This document shows positions 19,955-32,189 of a DNA stretch of 64,000 nucleotides, one piece after another. The position numbers were made by a program, and so were the translations under genes. Origin of the DNA: Agapanthus africanus (taxonomy: Eukaryota > Streptophyta > Magnoliopsida > Asparagales > Amaryllidaceae); the NCBI GenBank assembly GCA_030015575.1, contig CM057344.1:598990410-599054409 (forward strand), read 5' to 3'. Within the stretch, counting starts at the first letter, position 1. Every line of letters starts with the position of its first letter. The notes beneath the pieces were generated by a model that worked only from the letters and a program-made list of their open reading frames with translations, did no database searches and was not told where the DNA came from.

Positions 19955-20700
19955 CTGCTCGGCCCGTCCTTAAGGATCCAAGCCTCGCCAAGAGGCAACC
20001 GGGCAGCAACCCTGCTCGGTCCATCCTTAGCAGGCCTCTTACAGCCCCTCCGCGCTAAGGATCCAAGCCCTCACTAAGAGGCAACCGAGTAGCTTCCCTT
20101 GCTCAGTTATCCCTGGATGATAGTTCCCTACCTCACGACGCCAGAGATCTAAGCCCTCTTCAAGAGGCAACCAGGCAGGAACCATGCTCGGTCCATCCTT
20201 AGAAGGCCTCCTACGGCCCCTCCCGTGCTAAGGATCGAAGCCCTCACTAAGAGGCAACCGATCAGCTACCCTGCTTGGTTATCCCTGGCTGGTAGTTCAC
20301 TACCCTATGTCGCCATGGATCTAAGCCCTCACCAAGAGGCAACTGAGCAGCTTCACTGCTCGGTCCATCCATAGCAGGCCTCTCATGGCCCCTCCCGCGC
20401 TAAAGATCGAAGCCCTTGCCAAGAGGCAACCGGGCTCGACCTTGCTCGGTTACCCCTGGCTGGTAGTTCCCCACCTCACGACGCCAGAGATCAAAGCCCT
20501 CTCTAAGAGGCAACCGGGCAGCTACCCTGCTCGGTTACTTCTGGTTGGTTGTTCACTACCCCACGGAGCTAGGGATCTGAACCTTCGCCAAGAAGCAACC
20601 GGGCAGCAACCCAGCTCGGTCCATCCTTCAAGGATAACCCCAGCATATCTTCACTACGCGACCCCCACGTCGACTTCGTGGCCATGAAGATACCGACCTC
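19955..20700 (+). repeat. Gypsy-4 tail: about 100-bp hairpin repeats
   Basis: Seven or so units contain CCAAGAGGCAACCGGGCAGC followed by a partner such as CCTGCTCGGTT, so AACCG/GCAG pair with CTGC/CGGTT. Versions with GAGCAG and CTGCTC keep pairing. Units also carry a TCCTTAGCAGGCCTC type block. It occupies the same place as the tails of Gypsy-2 and Gag-3. Confidence 0.75.
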
Positions 20701-20963
20701 ATACCGGTCTTTGCAGACTTAGGTAATTGGAAAATTGGTTGAATTCAACTCGACGTGCGGTCGCCAAATGAAATTCTATAAGCTCAGCACCGTGCAAACA
20801 GAGATTTAACAACAAGCAAAAGGAAAAACTGCGCCAAACACCGCAAAAAATGCTTCATTCAAAAGTCTTTACAAAGGTATTATTGGCTCCCCGGCCTTAC
20901 AAAAATGCCCAGAGGCTCACAAGATTCCCGAAGCAACAAAAAAATATAAGAAGACGAGGGGTT

Positions 20964-23061
20964 TCAGGCCTCAGGGCCGGGCACAACCCTGAGGAGCTCC
21001 GTGTACACCACGACCAGGGCTGCGTCTTGAGGATCGGAGCCCATCGCAGGAGCCTCGGCACCGCCCTCGCCGGCGGCCTCTCCCCCGGCAGCGCTTTCAG
21101 GGGCATTCCCCTACGCGTCACCCCCGCGAGGATATTCATCCCGGAGCTCTTCATCAGGGAAGTCCAGCATCCGAGCCTTGACGGCGTCGAGGGCATCGTG
21201 CCAGATGAGGGTAGAGGCTGCGGCTAGGTCGGTATAAAAATGGTCCGACTTCTTATAGTTTTCCACCGCCTTCGACGCTCTGAGCTCGGCTCGGTTCATC
21301 CCCTCCATCGCAGCCTCGCACTCCTTCCAGAGGGAGCTCGCCGACTTCTTCAGGGTGCCGACGAGCACCTTGGAGTCCTGAAGCTTGGCCTCGGCGGCCC
21401 GGACGGCCTCACGGCACCTGGCGACCTACTGTTTCCCAGCCGTCACCTCGTCCTCGAGGACAGTGACCCTTGCCATCGCCGCCTCCAGCTCCAACTTTGA
21501 GCTCTCCTCCAGGGAGGAGAACTCGCCCGCGGCTCGCATCGCTGGGGCAATATCCCCGTCCTCCATTTGGACGACGAGGGCGACGTGCTGGATGACCTGA
21601 AGAAATCAAAAGGGGGTCAGAAAGAAAAGGGAGTCACCAAATCTCACGAATAATAAGACACTGAATGAAAAACCAAGTGAGGTGCGAGCACTAACCTGCA
21701 CGGCCTTTTAGGCGATAGCCTCCATTTGCGCCCTGAGAGTCCCCCGAGGGATTTTGCCCCCGGCCGACCTCTCCATCTCTGTCAGCAGGCTGTCAGCAAT
21801 GGAGAGCCCCGTGGGCACCTCAAAGCGGAGGTCCCCCTCGTCCACAAAGATCGGGGAGGCCGGGGTGCGCAGAACGGTCCGGTGAAACCTCTTCAGAGAC
21901 GACGCCGGGGAGCCAGTCTCTATCTTCCAAGCCCGGGCCTCTTGTTCCCGAAACCGCTTTCGGCTCGGTGCCTGGCTGGACTCCGGGGCACAGGCCGCAC
22001 TCGAACGCCTATGTGGAGCGGCTCCCGAGGGAGCCGGGACCGACGTTGGACAGGAGGAGCTGGAACCTCCAGCCCTCGATCCCTTCCTCTGCTCGTGCAT
22101 GGCCGCTCGGAATTTGCTCACGTCCATGGGTTCTGCACAGCACAAGGCAATGCAAGTAAAAATAAAAATAAATGCAAGTCTAAACAGATCGCCTGTAAAC
22201 TCCTAACTTACCCGTGAACTGGGCGGGGCTGAGCCCAGCCCAACTAAGGGCCTGCTCAGAAAGCAGCACGTCAGCCCGAGGAATGGGCTCCCACTCCGCC
22301 ACTTTCGCCGCGTCGGAATCGTTCGACTCTCTCTCCCGCTGGAAACTATCCTCAGACCACTGGATAGGCACGGGCCAGTCCTCACCCTCGGGAAGCCCAA
22401 CGAAGAAAAACTTCTTCTTCCAATCATGGATAGAAGAAGGTACCACGATGACCCCCGACCCAGCAGCACTTCCCCGTTGTTTCCTAAAGGAGATGTATAC
22501 CCACCTCGGTTTGCCCGCGCGAATACCGGGGTGACTTTTGTAACAGAGAGAAGAGGCAAAGGTGCTCAGCCTGAAAGGGATCATGTGCAATTTCAAACGG
22601 ACCAGGAACCCAAGGAGAATCCTTCAGGAGTTCGGCACTAGCTGACCCAGGGCTAACCCGAAATGATTCAGCGCTCTAACAACCTCGGGATAGAAGGGCA
22701 GGTGCATTCCGGCCCAAAAGGCTTCCAGGTACAGGGCAATCTCCTTACCCCGTACCTGATCTGCCCTCTCTCCTTACTCGGCCAAACGTAGCATATAGCC
22801 GGGAGGAATGTGGAAACGAGCCCGAGCAGTGGCGAGCTCATCCTCATACCTCACCGTGGATGACACACCAAGGGCATCCGCGACCTCCGCTTTAGGAACC
22901 GCCACCATCGCGTGACCCCGGGAAGAGGATCTGACCCTAACTTCCTGGGAGGACTCCGACTCAGTGGAAGAAGAAGCAAAAGAAGAAGAAGAAGAAGAAT
23001 CTACCAGGGGCTCCCTAGACTCTACCCGGTCTATTTCTACAGACTCTTCACAAGAAGACAT
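20964..23061 (-). pseudogene. Antisense spliced gene of Gypsy-4, PF04195-like (putative gypsy-type transposon protein)
   Basis: Three exons are visible on the minus strand: 23061-22212, 22132-21696 and 21596-20964, with GT donors (GGTAAGT at the first) and AG acceptors. Lengths sum to 1920, exactly 640 codons, ending at TGA 20964-20966. The N-terminal exon has a Ser/acidic tract (SSSSSSFASSSTESES) and motifs typical of PF04195: FHIPPGYMLRL, HLPFYPEVVRALNHFGLALGQ, KPRWVYISFRKQRG, WKKKFFFVGLPEG. The C-terminal part is a long Ala/Glu-rich coiled coil. Five premature stops (22774, 22624, 21708, 21426, 21111) break it, yet the splice sites are intact. Molecular function of the family is not established. 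Such extra antisense ORFs between pol and the 3' LTR are known in Tat elements. Confidence 0.82.
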
Positions 23062-23197
23062 CTAACCTAATGGAGGGGATGAATCCTCGGAAGAGCAAAA
23101 CGCAGATATCCTGACCTAAGAAGGAGAGCGCCGAGCTAACGAGACTCGAGACAAGGAAAATTTGAAGAGGTATGGGCCTTGATGGGGACTCCACCTC

Positions 23198-23205
23198 TAT
23201 TTATA
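23198..23205 (-). promoter_or_regulatory. Predicted TATA box of the Gypsy-4 antisense gene
   Basis: The minus strand reads CTATAAATAG, about 137 bp upstream of the ATG at 23061. The 370 bp further upstream are GC-richer and hold one CACGTG (near 23366). This suggests the antisense gene has its own promoter. Confidence 0.65.
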
Positions 23206-23578
23206 GATGCCGGTATACACATCCAACGGCGACAGTCATCTCCCGCCAAAACAACTTTTCGCATTCAACGACCTCCATCGCTCCACCTGTCACACGCGCA
23301 TTGGTCGTACCCCATCGAATGCCAGAACCTGCGGCCCGTCGCGTCAGCCAACCAGTGCCAGACACGTGGGATGTCGCTTCGGAGAACGTACGCACAATCC
23401 GGCGCATCCTCTTTAATAGAAGATCTGACCCCTGATCCGCTGACGTCATCAAGAAAATACGGCTGATTGCCCGGGAATGCGCACTTACAATATATTCGAA
23501 AAGGAGCTCACTCGGGTGACCAAGCAGACCACTCTCAACCTGACCCGTGTGCGGGTCGGGACGAGAGTGGGGGGCTAA

Positions 23579-23737
23579 TGATGATGCTCGATATCGGTGA
23601 TCTCCCAGATCGTGACACATGGCAGATGACGTATCTCAAAGCTTGCAAGAATGGACCAAGAACGGTACATCGGAAGAATACCACGGGTCTGCGACCCAAG
23701 GACATAGCCGACCTTTTGCGACCGTCCACACCACTCC
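23579..23737 (+). repeat. 3' LTR of Gypsy-4, first part
   Basis: It starts TGATGATGCTCGATATCGG after the polypurine tract. It is interrupted by Copia-A; ACTCC at 23733-23737 is the left copy of the target duplication. The remainder is at 58203-58848. Confidence 0.7.
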
Positions 23738-25977
23738 TGTTAGTTATATATATACCCTAGAGGCCATTGTTGTACATATGATGTATATTATAGTGGATGC
23801 TTGGATATATATAAAAAGGACTTTTTTGCTCGACATGATAGTATGCTATTTGGTTTCACTTTGTCTTAACATGTTGACTTGTATTGGTTTACTGTCTTGC
23901 TTTCACATGTTGATAAAGCCCTTAGGATATGTACTCGACTAATAGGACTATGATGCAGATCATACTAGTGGGGCCAGGGTAGTCCAAGAGTACATCCTAT
24001 AATTGTTCCTAATCGAGAGAGTATCGAGACAGGGCATCGATACTCCAGAGTAGAGTAGCGTATACGCATCTTGACCCATTTGATGGGCGATGGATGATCC
24101 CATATACATTGGTGTTTGACATCAAAGATGGTGTACGGTTGCTCAATGGATACTGGGTACACTGTACGGACTCGCCGAGAACTCCTAGATGGTATTATAC
24201 CTATCGTCAGATAGCAGTTCTCTGGTGACACTGGTACAGGTTAGTCTGTAGACCCGAGATCGTCATAGAGTCTTGTGTGATTCCCACTGTGCTTTGATTT
24301 GCACCTTACCACGTTCATGAGAACGTGCAAAACGGTGGCTTTTGGGTACAGTCCCGAATCACATGGAGGCAATGAGCGATAGGAGGGGTTTCGTCTCTCC
24401 CGGTATTGGGGGTTGATGTTGCGCTGTGTTCGATTGGCTATAACTGGAAGTCCCTGGCCAGGGCTGATATGGAGACCTACTGGTAAGTTTTATCAGTAGT
24501 TTCTCGACCCGTTATGAGCCTCACATCGACACGACTTATCGGTTACTGGGGTCTGACGTTTACTACCCCTAGAATAGATATGCGACATATCAGACGAAGA
24601 GACCGGACTGTACAGTAGTGTTACTGATTGGATTCACAGGAGTGTGTACAGGCTTGCTTGTAGATCTTTTGATCGCTCAATACCTGGGTGGCTGTTACGT
24701 TTAGCTGACCGCTTGCAGCTTGTGGGTGTTTGATATGATCATCACCTACTGTTGGCGTATTGACGAGTCTTTAGAGTCCTACACAGAGGTTTCCGGGCTC
24801 AGGCGAAACGGAGTAGGAGCACATATGTGATATGTGCGGTACCGAGATTAATACGATATGAGATACTGTATTCTATTCTCGCGATATGTGATATCGGCCG
24901 GGTATATGAGATATAGCCGGGTTATCGGATCAAGTGTTGATTCGATAAAAAGATACATATTATATTAGTCGGTTATATGTAATATAGCCGGGTTATTAAA
25001 TCAAGTGTTGATTTAATAATTTAATATATAATTATATATATGATATATTATATTACTTTAACTAATATAAGCTCACTTAAATGATTCTTTTTCTCATTTG
25101 ATGATACATTGATATATATGTGATATATGTTAATTGTATTATTTTCTTTTGTTACATTATATATTATATATATGATATATAATATTGTAACATGTTAGGG
25201 TTACAAATGCAACTAGTGTTTATGAGTTAAACCATGATTAAGGTTGGGATTAGGTTAATTATTTTGGTTAATTCTTAATGATGGATTAAGTCATGGATAA
25301 GCTTTGAAGAAGCTTCATGAAGCGTTGATTTAGTCCACCCTCTTTAGATATTTATCAAGATATTTGTTAACCTTACCCTAACCCTAACCTATGGTTTATT
25401 CTCTACAAGGGTTAAGTATGGCATGCTTAACCCTTGGTTGCATTTCTAACCTCAACAATAATTCATATTCATTCATCACAACTGCATCTTCTTCTTGATC
25501 TTCACAAAAGCTTTCTAGCTTTTCATTTGTGATGAATTTTTGTGAGAAAAAGAAAACTAAAGAGAGTAAAATTCCTACTTCATCATCCTCTTCTATACTA
25601 GCCATATAGATTAGTGTGTTAGCTTCACTAATACCTCATTAATGAAGTAATAGCTTAGGTTTGAGATTGCTTAAGATAGATCATCTTTGATTGTGAAGAT
25701 TACTAGCAAGTATGCATCATTCACTTCATGGAGCCTCTCAAGAGTATGGGAACTTGATGATTGCAGTGAAGGGACCTCAACTCGGAGCTTATGAAGCGAA
25801 GGAACAGACTACAAAGGTTGTAATCCCTAACTCTAAGAAGTAAAGTAGTTTACTTGTTGCTTTTAACCCTAATTCTCTAGAAAAGATTCTTGCATAGGTT
25901 GTTTAGCACTTGAAATTTTTAAATACGGCATGTTTGATGCCTTGTGGAAGCTTGTTCTAGTGCCTAATAACCTTACA
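23738..25977 (+). repeat. 5' LTR of Copia-A (2240 bp)
   Basis: It aligns end to end with 55958-58197 at the same length with scattered substitutions only. The distal part is AT-rich with repeated GATATAT-type motifs (24800-25200) and a short CCCTAACCCTAACC tract near 25376. It ends in TTACA followed by the primer site. Confidence 0.96.
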
Positions 25978-25978
25978 T

Positions 25979-25990
25979 TGGTATCAGAGC
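25979..25990 (+). promoter_or_regulatory. tRNA-Met primer binding site of Copia-A
   Basis: TGGTATCAGAGC, the standard initiator tRNA-Met site of plant copia elements, begins one base after the LTR. Confidence 0.93.
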
Positions 25991-26992
25991 CTAGCTAGAG
26001 CATTAGGCGTTGCGTAGGCGAAGTTAAAAGTCCAATCGAACCCCGAAAACCCAAATATTGCCCCTTCTCTGGAAATTTTTCAAAAAGTTGAATTTTTCCA
26101 TATTAAAAATATTCAGAAAAACATGCAGGGAATTCTATGGAACACCTGAAGAACGAAACCCTAACTCGTTTAAGTGACCGTGGATCCGCGGCTAAAACCT
26201 GGTTTTGGCGGCGAATCCGCGGCGCCACTTAAGAGGCTTGGGTCGGGCCCTTCAGCTGTAGTTCCGTAGGTACTGGGGCATGCTTCTGGGAATTTTTAAT
26301 TATGCTCAAGTGTTGAGCTTTCTGGGAGTTTTGGGAATTCATTGATTCGATCGAATTATTTAACGTCGTCTAGCTTTCTGTAATGTGATACAATATGTGG
26401 ATTCATATTGTTAGGCATGAAATCCGCAATATGTGATATTTCGGGTTTACGATGTCTAAAGTGATTGTGGATTCCAAATGTTGAGTTTTAAATTTTCTTT
26501 TCTGCGACCGTAAGTGCAATATGTGGTGTATCGCCGGTTTCGTTGCTATACATCAACAACAATAAGGGTACGCATACTTGCTTACGTTGATGACATGTGA
26601 TGTTATGTGTTGTTGTGATATATTATATTGGATCGTCATATTCTGAATAGCGGGGTTTTTTATGTGAGATGTCATGTAAAATTCGATGTATGTAATATTC
26701 TTTTATTAGGGCACTTCCGAGTTGAGGATGATGTCACCATTGTATATTATTTACTTTTCCGCATTAGGATAGACCCAAGGAGGAGAGCACAAGTAACCGG
26801 GTTCTAGGGTCCAGTGGGAGGCCATCTCGAGGAATCGAGACCGGGTCTCCTAACCCTAGAATTGGCAGGGTTGCTTGCCGCTCTCGTAAGGGGCTTGGGA
26901 TGTGGGTTTGGCTATTCATCGCGACCGTGAAATCCGTGTTTTATACAGGATTAAAATAAAACATGGACCTCCTAATATATCTAATATTTTAT
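25991..26992 (+). other. Copia-A untranslated leader, left of the Gypsy-2 insertion
   Basis: About 1.0 kb without an open frame over 60 codons on the plus strand and no gag motif. It continues at 51315 after removal of Gypsy-2. Confidence 0.6.
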
Positions 26993-26997
26993 ATGTT

Positions 26998-29822
26998 TGT
27001 TTCCTGATTTAAAATCAGGAAAGCCTACGGAAGAAGCATCACGTGTTGGCACGGGATAATAAAAAGCAGCAGCAAAGGCAGATTCGCTCCCTGATTAAAT
27101 CAAAGAAAATGCTCCAGAAAGGGTCACGTGCTCACACGTGATCAGGGGTCACGTGTTGGCACGTGACGGCAGAACAGCGTCTAGAAGACAAAGCGCAGAA
27201 AGCAGAGGAAAGCTCGTTCCAAGGGGTCACGTGTCTACACGTGACCAGGGGTCACGTGGCCACACGTGACCAGGGGTCACGTGGCCACACGTGACCGGCT
27301 TTCAAAGCCTATCTATTTAACAGAATTAAATTCTGAACAGCATTCAAATCTTTCCAAAGGAGAATGATTATTTGGAACCGATTGGATTAAAGATTTAAAG
27401 GTGATTAAATATCACCTATCTATGGAAAAATCTTGAACTTGGAAATATTTCCCCTTAAAATCTAACCGAAATAACAAAGGAATATCTTTAGATTTAAAAT
27501 CCAATGGTGAATAAAATTCACCTAATAATCCAAAGGTCCAAATGAATGATGAATGCAAATCAAATCTCTAACGAATACAAATCAAATCCCTCAATGAATG
27601 ATTCACCAAAACTAATTGATTCTGCTTCTTCTCATATAAATAGGAGCCAAGAGATATAGAGAGAGATATAAAGCTTTGGAGTATTAAAAATTCAGAACGA
27701 AGAATTTGATTCTCTGCAAAAGAAAATCCCTAGGTAAGAAAAGAGAGGCTTCAAAGGAGAATTTAATTCTCAAAAGAGTTTAACTCTTATATTAGAAAGA
27801 AGAACTTAGTTCTCTCTTTAGTGGAGGATCTGCAAAGTGCACATCTCCCCATGAATTAAGAATTTAATTCTCATTGGGTTGAGATCCTGCCATGCAGATC
27901 CAAAGCATAGGGAGGGAATGGAAGTTTGAGAATTTAATTCTCATAGAACCATAGGAATTTAATTCCTTTAAAATAAAATTAGGGTTTAACCCTATGTCAT
28001 AGGAATTTAATTCCTTCAAAATGAATAGAACCAGGGTTAACCCTAGTTAAGAACTCAAATATATCAAAATAACAGGAATTTAATTTCTCTAAAGTTTATT
28101 GCTAGTGTTTAACCCTATGAAGAATTTAATTCTTAAAAAGATAAACACGTCTTCAAACAGGCAGGGTCACGTGCTACCACGTGACCCCTGTAAAGAGCCA
28201 CCGCTAAAACTTTAAGGCAACGCCTCACGTGCTTCACGTGACCCAAAGCGCGCAAAGAAAAAGCAAAAGAAAAGAAGCTCTGGGACGCCCTCACGTGTCA
28301 CCACGTGACCCCTAATGAACATTCTAACCGATCAAAGCGTGAGCTCCCATCACGTGCCCACACGTGATGGCCTTCAGAATTAAAAGTGTTAAACACTTAT
28401 CTGTAGAACAAAATGAAGGGGATCTAGCCCCACCTTTTGGATGCCATCACGTGCCCCCCACGTGGTCTCTTCTCTTACAATATTTAGCTTCAAACTGATG
28501 ATCTGTTCCCAGTGTTTAACACTGATTTTCTTAGTGTTTAACACTGATTTAAGATCTTTGTTCCCAGTGTTTAACACTGATTTGTCTTAATGTTTAACAC
28601 TGATTTGAGATCTTTGTTCCCAGTGTTTAACACTGATTTGTCTTAGCGTTTAACACTAATTTGAAAACTCTGATTATCTTCTAGTGTTTAACACTAACTT
28701 GTTAATCTTATTCCCAGTGTTCAACACTGATTGATTTTTAGTGTTTAACACTAACTTTAGCCCCATTGGTTAAGTGTCTAGAGGCAAAGCCTCTCCTCTA
28801 ATGGACCAACAGAGAGCCAATATGCTAAACATGATTGGACTTAGCCCAAGCTGGCCATAAGTCCTCAATTCAAATTCAACTGAGCCAATGGGCTCATAAT
28901 ATAATTAATTGGTCTTGGTTCCAAATTGGGCCAAAGATTATTTAATCTACCTCGGTTTAAGGGTACATCTCTGCACTCCTCTGATACTTGGCGTTGTAAT
29001 TCCTCAACGTCTTCAAAGAGGTGACAGGTCCCGATAACCACATATTGATACGGACTGTGGGGTCCTTAAACTCATGGACTATGAGGTCCTTAACCTTGAC
29101 CGTGATGTCTTAAAACTAACGACGGACTGTGGGGTCCTTAAACTCATGGACTATGAGGTCCTTAACCTTGACCGTGATGTCTTAAAACTAACATTGGACT
29201 GTGGAGTCCTTAAACCCACGGACTATGATGTCCTTAACCTTGACCGCAATGTCACTAAACTAAACAACAGGGCTCGCTTAATTGCTCTATTGTTGGATCT
29301 AAACGATCCCGTTTAAGTTGATCTTAGTCTAAAAACCAGGCTAACGTATCCTTATCAAACGTTTAAGTCGATCTTAGTCCTTAATGAGGCTAACGTATCC
29401 TTAAACCCAAACCCCCAAATCCAAATTTAAGATAATACGAATTTGGACTAGTCCACGCCCTACGAGCGACGACATAACTCAGTCTCCGTATACAATCCAC
29501 GGGCAACTAAACACAAAATAAACACACACAACACGAAGTAACCATCTGGAGAAGGAGAAAGTTGTTACCGCGATACGGTAGCATAATTAACTGCAGGGGC
29601 TTGCGCCTGCAGGAAAGAGCGTCCCCACAATAAAAAACCCCTCAAGCGAGGGGGAATCTGACGAAGTCTACTACATCGGCCGCATCCGTCTAAACCTCCG
29701 ATACACGGTGCCATAAATCAACTTGGCATCTTCGGAGAGGTGGACGGATAGCACCAAATAGCATCTGCCCCGAATCTCAGGCGAGACGTCCTCACGTCGT
29801 CGCCGTCTTTCGGAGGGGAACA
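26998..29822 (+). repeat. 5' LTR of Gypsy-2 (2825 bp)
   Basis: U3 (to about 27665) has CACGTG pairs at 27037-27300. The TATA region TATAAATA lies near 27634-27642, just before AGGAGCC. R/U5 is about 2.1 kb: TTAAA palindromes (27750-28140), CACGTG pairs (28165-28470), AGTGTT palindromes (28385-28755), GGAC/GTCC hairpins (29050-29265), a PstI-like CTGCAGG/CCTGCAG stem (29591-29612), AATAAA at 29629-29634 as a possible poly(A) signal, and a CCCCTC/GAGGGG stem at 29638-29653. Confidence 0.95.
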
Positions 29823-29827
29823 GATTC

Positions 29828-29845
29828 TGGCACGCCCCGTGGGAC
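29828..29845 (+). promoter_or_regulatory. Primer binding site of Gypsy-2
   Basis: TGGCACGCCCCGTGGGAC, five bases after the LTR end, is the counterpart of the Gypsy-1 site with two or three changes. Confidence 0.78.
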
Positions 29846-29975
29846 CTTTTCCTCTTTCCACTCCACACTTCGTGTGTCGTGATTCGCGAACCAATCGCGG
29901 TTTGCTAATGGTTGCCCTTGGGTTTCGAAGTACTAAGACTTGGTGTTTCGTTTGCTGTAGAAAGCAAAAGAATCA

Positions 29976-30887
29976 ATGGCTGACAACGGCTCCAACTGCA
30001 ACTGCAACCAGCGCTCCGCCTCGCTAGGAGGTGTAGCCTACGGGCCCCAAGCTGCTTCGCTGTTCACAATGCCCATGGAACAGGTCACTCGAGCCACCAC
30101 AGGATTGTTTTTCGGGACCATGCTCCCGCCAATGAGCTTCACCACTCCTGTGCTAACGCCGGAAGTTCCCAAGAAGTCGGTCTTCGATCGGATTACACCT
30201 ACCGCGGCCCCTCTCAACGGGTCGCCCAACACCAGTACCTCGGTCTTCTCCAGATTGGGCCAAAGCTCCTGTGGACCTGCGATGGGGCCTACAATCCTAG
30301 AGAAGGCTGCTCCTAAGAAAGTAACCGGTCCTGCTCCTGAAGTCAAGGCGGCTTCTCCTGCCAAAAAGCCGGTCTTTACAAGATTGACGGCTCCAGCTCC
30401 CGCTCCTGCTACCCAAAGGACATCGGTCTTTGACAGGCTGACACCAGCAGCGACCCCCCAGCTACACAGGGGGAAAGACGAGACTATCACCATCACCAAG
30501 CCGATACCATCAACACGACACGCTCGACGCCGTTACTGGCGCCGAGTGAGGGAGGCCGGAGGCAACTCCCCTTCTGGGCTAACTCCTCCAGCCCCGACGA
30601 CAGAAGTTAATGCTGCTGTTCCAACTGAGAACAGCTTTGAGATGCTAAATAAGGTGCGTAGGAATTCTCCTACCGCGGCGCTAAAGAGGTCTCCCCCTCC
30701 GCTGGAAAGGGCTGTGGAAGTAAAGCCAGAACAGCCTCAATCCCCTCAACGGTTGTCCTCCAAAATCTATAAAGTCTGGCGGCAGACCCGAGACTCGGTG
30801 ATCGATCCAAATTTCTCCCACCAGCGCAAGAAGCTGAAAATCCAACAGGAAGTTAGTCACCAGGCTAAACCACGAAAAGCTGTCTAG
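29976..30887 (+). CDS. Leader domain of Gypsy-2 upstream of gag
   Basis: A 303-residue open frame, aligned throughout with the Gypsy-1 leader. The ATG at 29976 follows an A-rich context. It carries VFDRI, VFSRL, VFTRL and VFDRL motifs near 30176, 30238, 30370 and 30424, separated by Pro/Ala linkers, and a basic RHARRRYWRR stretch. TAG at 30885-30887 separates it from gag in the same frame, so it likely formed the N-terminus of Gag. No known domain recognised. Confidence 0.65.
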   Translation: MADNGSNCNCNQRSASLGGVAYGPQAASLFTMPMEQVTRATTGLFFGTMLPPMSFTTPVLTPEVPKKSVFDRITPTAAPLNGSPNTSTSVFSRLGQSSCGPAMGPTILEKAAPKKVTGPAPEVKAASPAKKPVFTRLTAPAPAPATQRTSVFDRLTPAATPQLHRGKDETITITKPIPSTRHARRRYWRRVREAGGNSPSGLTPPAPTTEVNAAVPTENSFEMLNKVRRNSPTAALKRSPPPLERAVEVKPEQPQSPQRLSSKIYKVWRQTRDSVIDPNFSHQRKKLKIQQEVSHQAKPRKAV

Positions 30888-32186
30888 GTGCCCACTTCAA
30901 CGGCCCCCTCAACTTCCACTGCTCATAAAAAGAAGAGGCCAGAGAAGACCCCCGGGCCTGCAACGAAAGCCAAAAGCGCTGAGCTCAGACGCCCTAAGGC
31001 TGGGGGCAGGATGGTCCACACTGTATACATGGCGTCGGGGAAAGAAGACAGCCGCGCGTCCACAGGTCATAGACCGCTTACACGGTCGGTGACCAAAGCT
31101 CAGGAGCAACAGCAAAAGCTCCAGGAAATTACGAACGCAATGGCCGCGCTTACTTGACCGAAAGAAATCCCCGAGGCGTCCTCAGATCAGCAATAAGAAC
31201 AGGAAATCGACGCCGAGTTCCTTCGGAGGATACTGGAAAAGAAAGATAAGGAGGCTGCGGAACAAGCGGCCAATATAAAGAAAATAGCCCACTTATTCCA
31301 GGACATGGTGGGAATGATGATCCAACAAGACCCACCTGCTGAGGATCCTCCGATCGTCCTTGAAGACGACAGGGGAGAAACGTCAAATCCACCGCCGGCT
31401 CTCTCAACGGCCAAGGAGGAGACAATCTCTAAGGCTGACTTGGACGACTATATAGCCCAGCAAATCCGGGTTCATCATGCAACCGAGGCAGCTGGTCAAT
31501 TCGTAAAAACGGGGCGACCATATCCGAGCTGGTACGACCAAATCAAATATCCGCCGGGTTATACAATACCAAAATTCCACGTGTATAAGGGGACCGGCAA
31601 TCCCCACCAACATGTTGCCCAGTTCAGGGCCCTTTGCGGTAATACCGGCGGTGATGATAAACTGTTGCTTCGCCAGTTCGTGGGCAGCTTATCAGAAATA
31701 CCGTTCGAATGGTATTCGGAACTCCCGAACGATTCTATCAAGACGTTCGCTGAAATGGAGTTGCTATTCACTCAGCGATTCGCAAGCGCCAGCGAACGCA
31801 CTCCAATAACGGCACTGATTAATGCCAGGGTGAAACTAGGCGAAACGTGGGTCCAGTATGCTATACGCTGGCGAAATTTGTGGTCGAAATGCGAGCAACG
31901 CATTGAAGAAGCGCCCGCGGTGGGCATGTTCGTGGGAACCCTAGACCCTCATGCAACTATCTCCCAGTTTATGATGTTCTTTAAGCCAACCACATTCCAG
32001 GCTTTAATCGACAAGTTGGCCCAGATGGACCAGATGGGTCACAGGCGCCTCCCCCGAAGCCAGAACCTCGAAATGACAGGGGTAAAGGGAAGGCAGCCTT
32101 CGTTGCGAACGCACAGCAGCAACCCAGTGCCCCAAAGCTGGCGGATCAGCTGGAAGAATGACGGCGGTATTATAACGAGAAAGTGA
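30888..32186 (+). pseudogene. gag: Gag capsid region of Gypsy-2, broken
   Basis: It is homologous to Gypsy-1 gag. TGA at 31155-31157 and TAA near 31194 interrupt the coiled-coil part; the capsid domain (GRPYPSWYDQIKYP, LLLRQFVGSL, FEWYSELP) is readable at about 31510-31990. Near 32045 a one-base deletion relative to Gypsy-1 shifts the frame, and the last 50 residues of this open frame are out of register. Capsid sequence is otherwise nearly the same as in Gypsy-1. Confidence 0.85.
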
Positions 32187-32189
32187 AGC

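Larger units (their letters stand above)
19848..23737 (+). mobile_element. Gypsy-4: 3' portion of another Tat-type element (tail, antisense gene, start of 3' LTR)
   Basis: After the Gag-3 LTR the sequence is a repeat tail (to about 20700), an antisense gene (23061-20964), a polypurine tract GAGAGTGGGGGGCTAA at 23563-23578 and the LTR start TGATGATGCTCG at 23579. The LTR is cut by Copia-A at 23737 and resumes at 58203. Gag and pol must lie left of the window. Its orientation is plus, from the tract and the LTR TATA box. Confidence 0.75.

Noticed and set aside
25372-25392. Telomere-like CCCTAACCCTAACC
   Set aside because: Only about two and a half units and present at the same place in both Copia-A LTRs (also near 57596), so it is LTR sequence, not an interstitial telomere.
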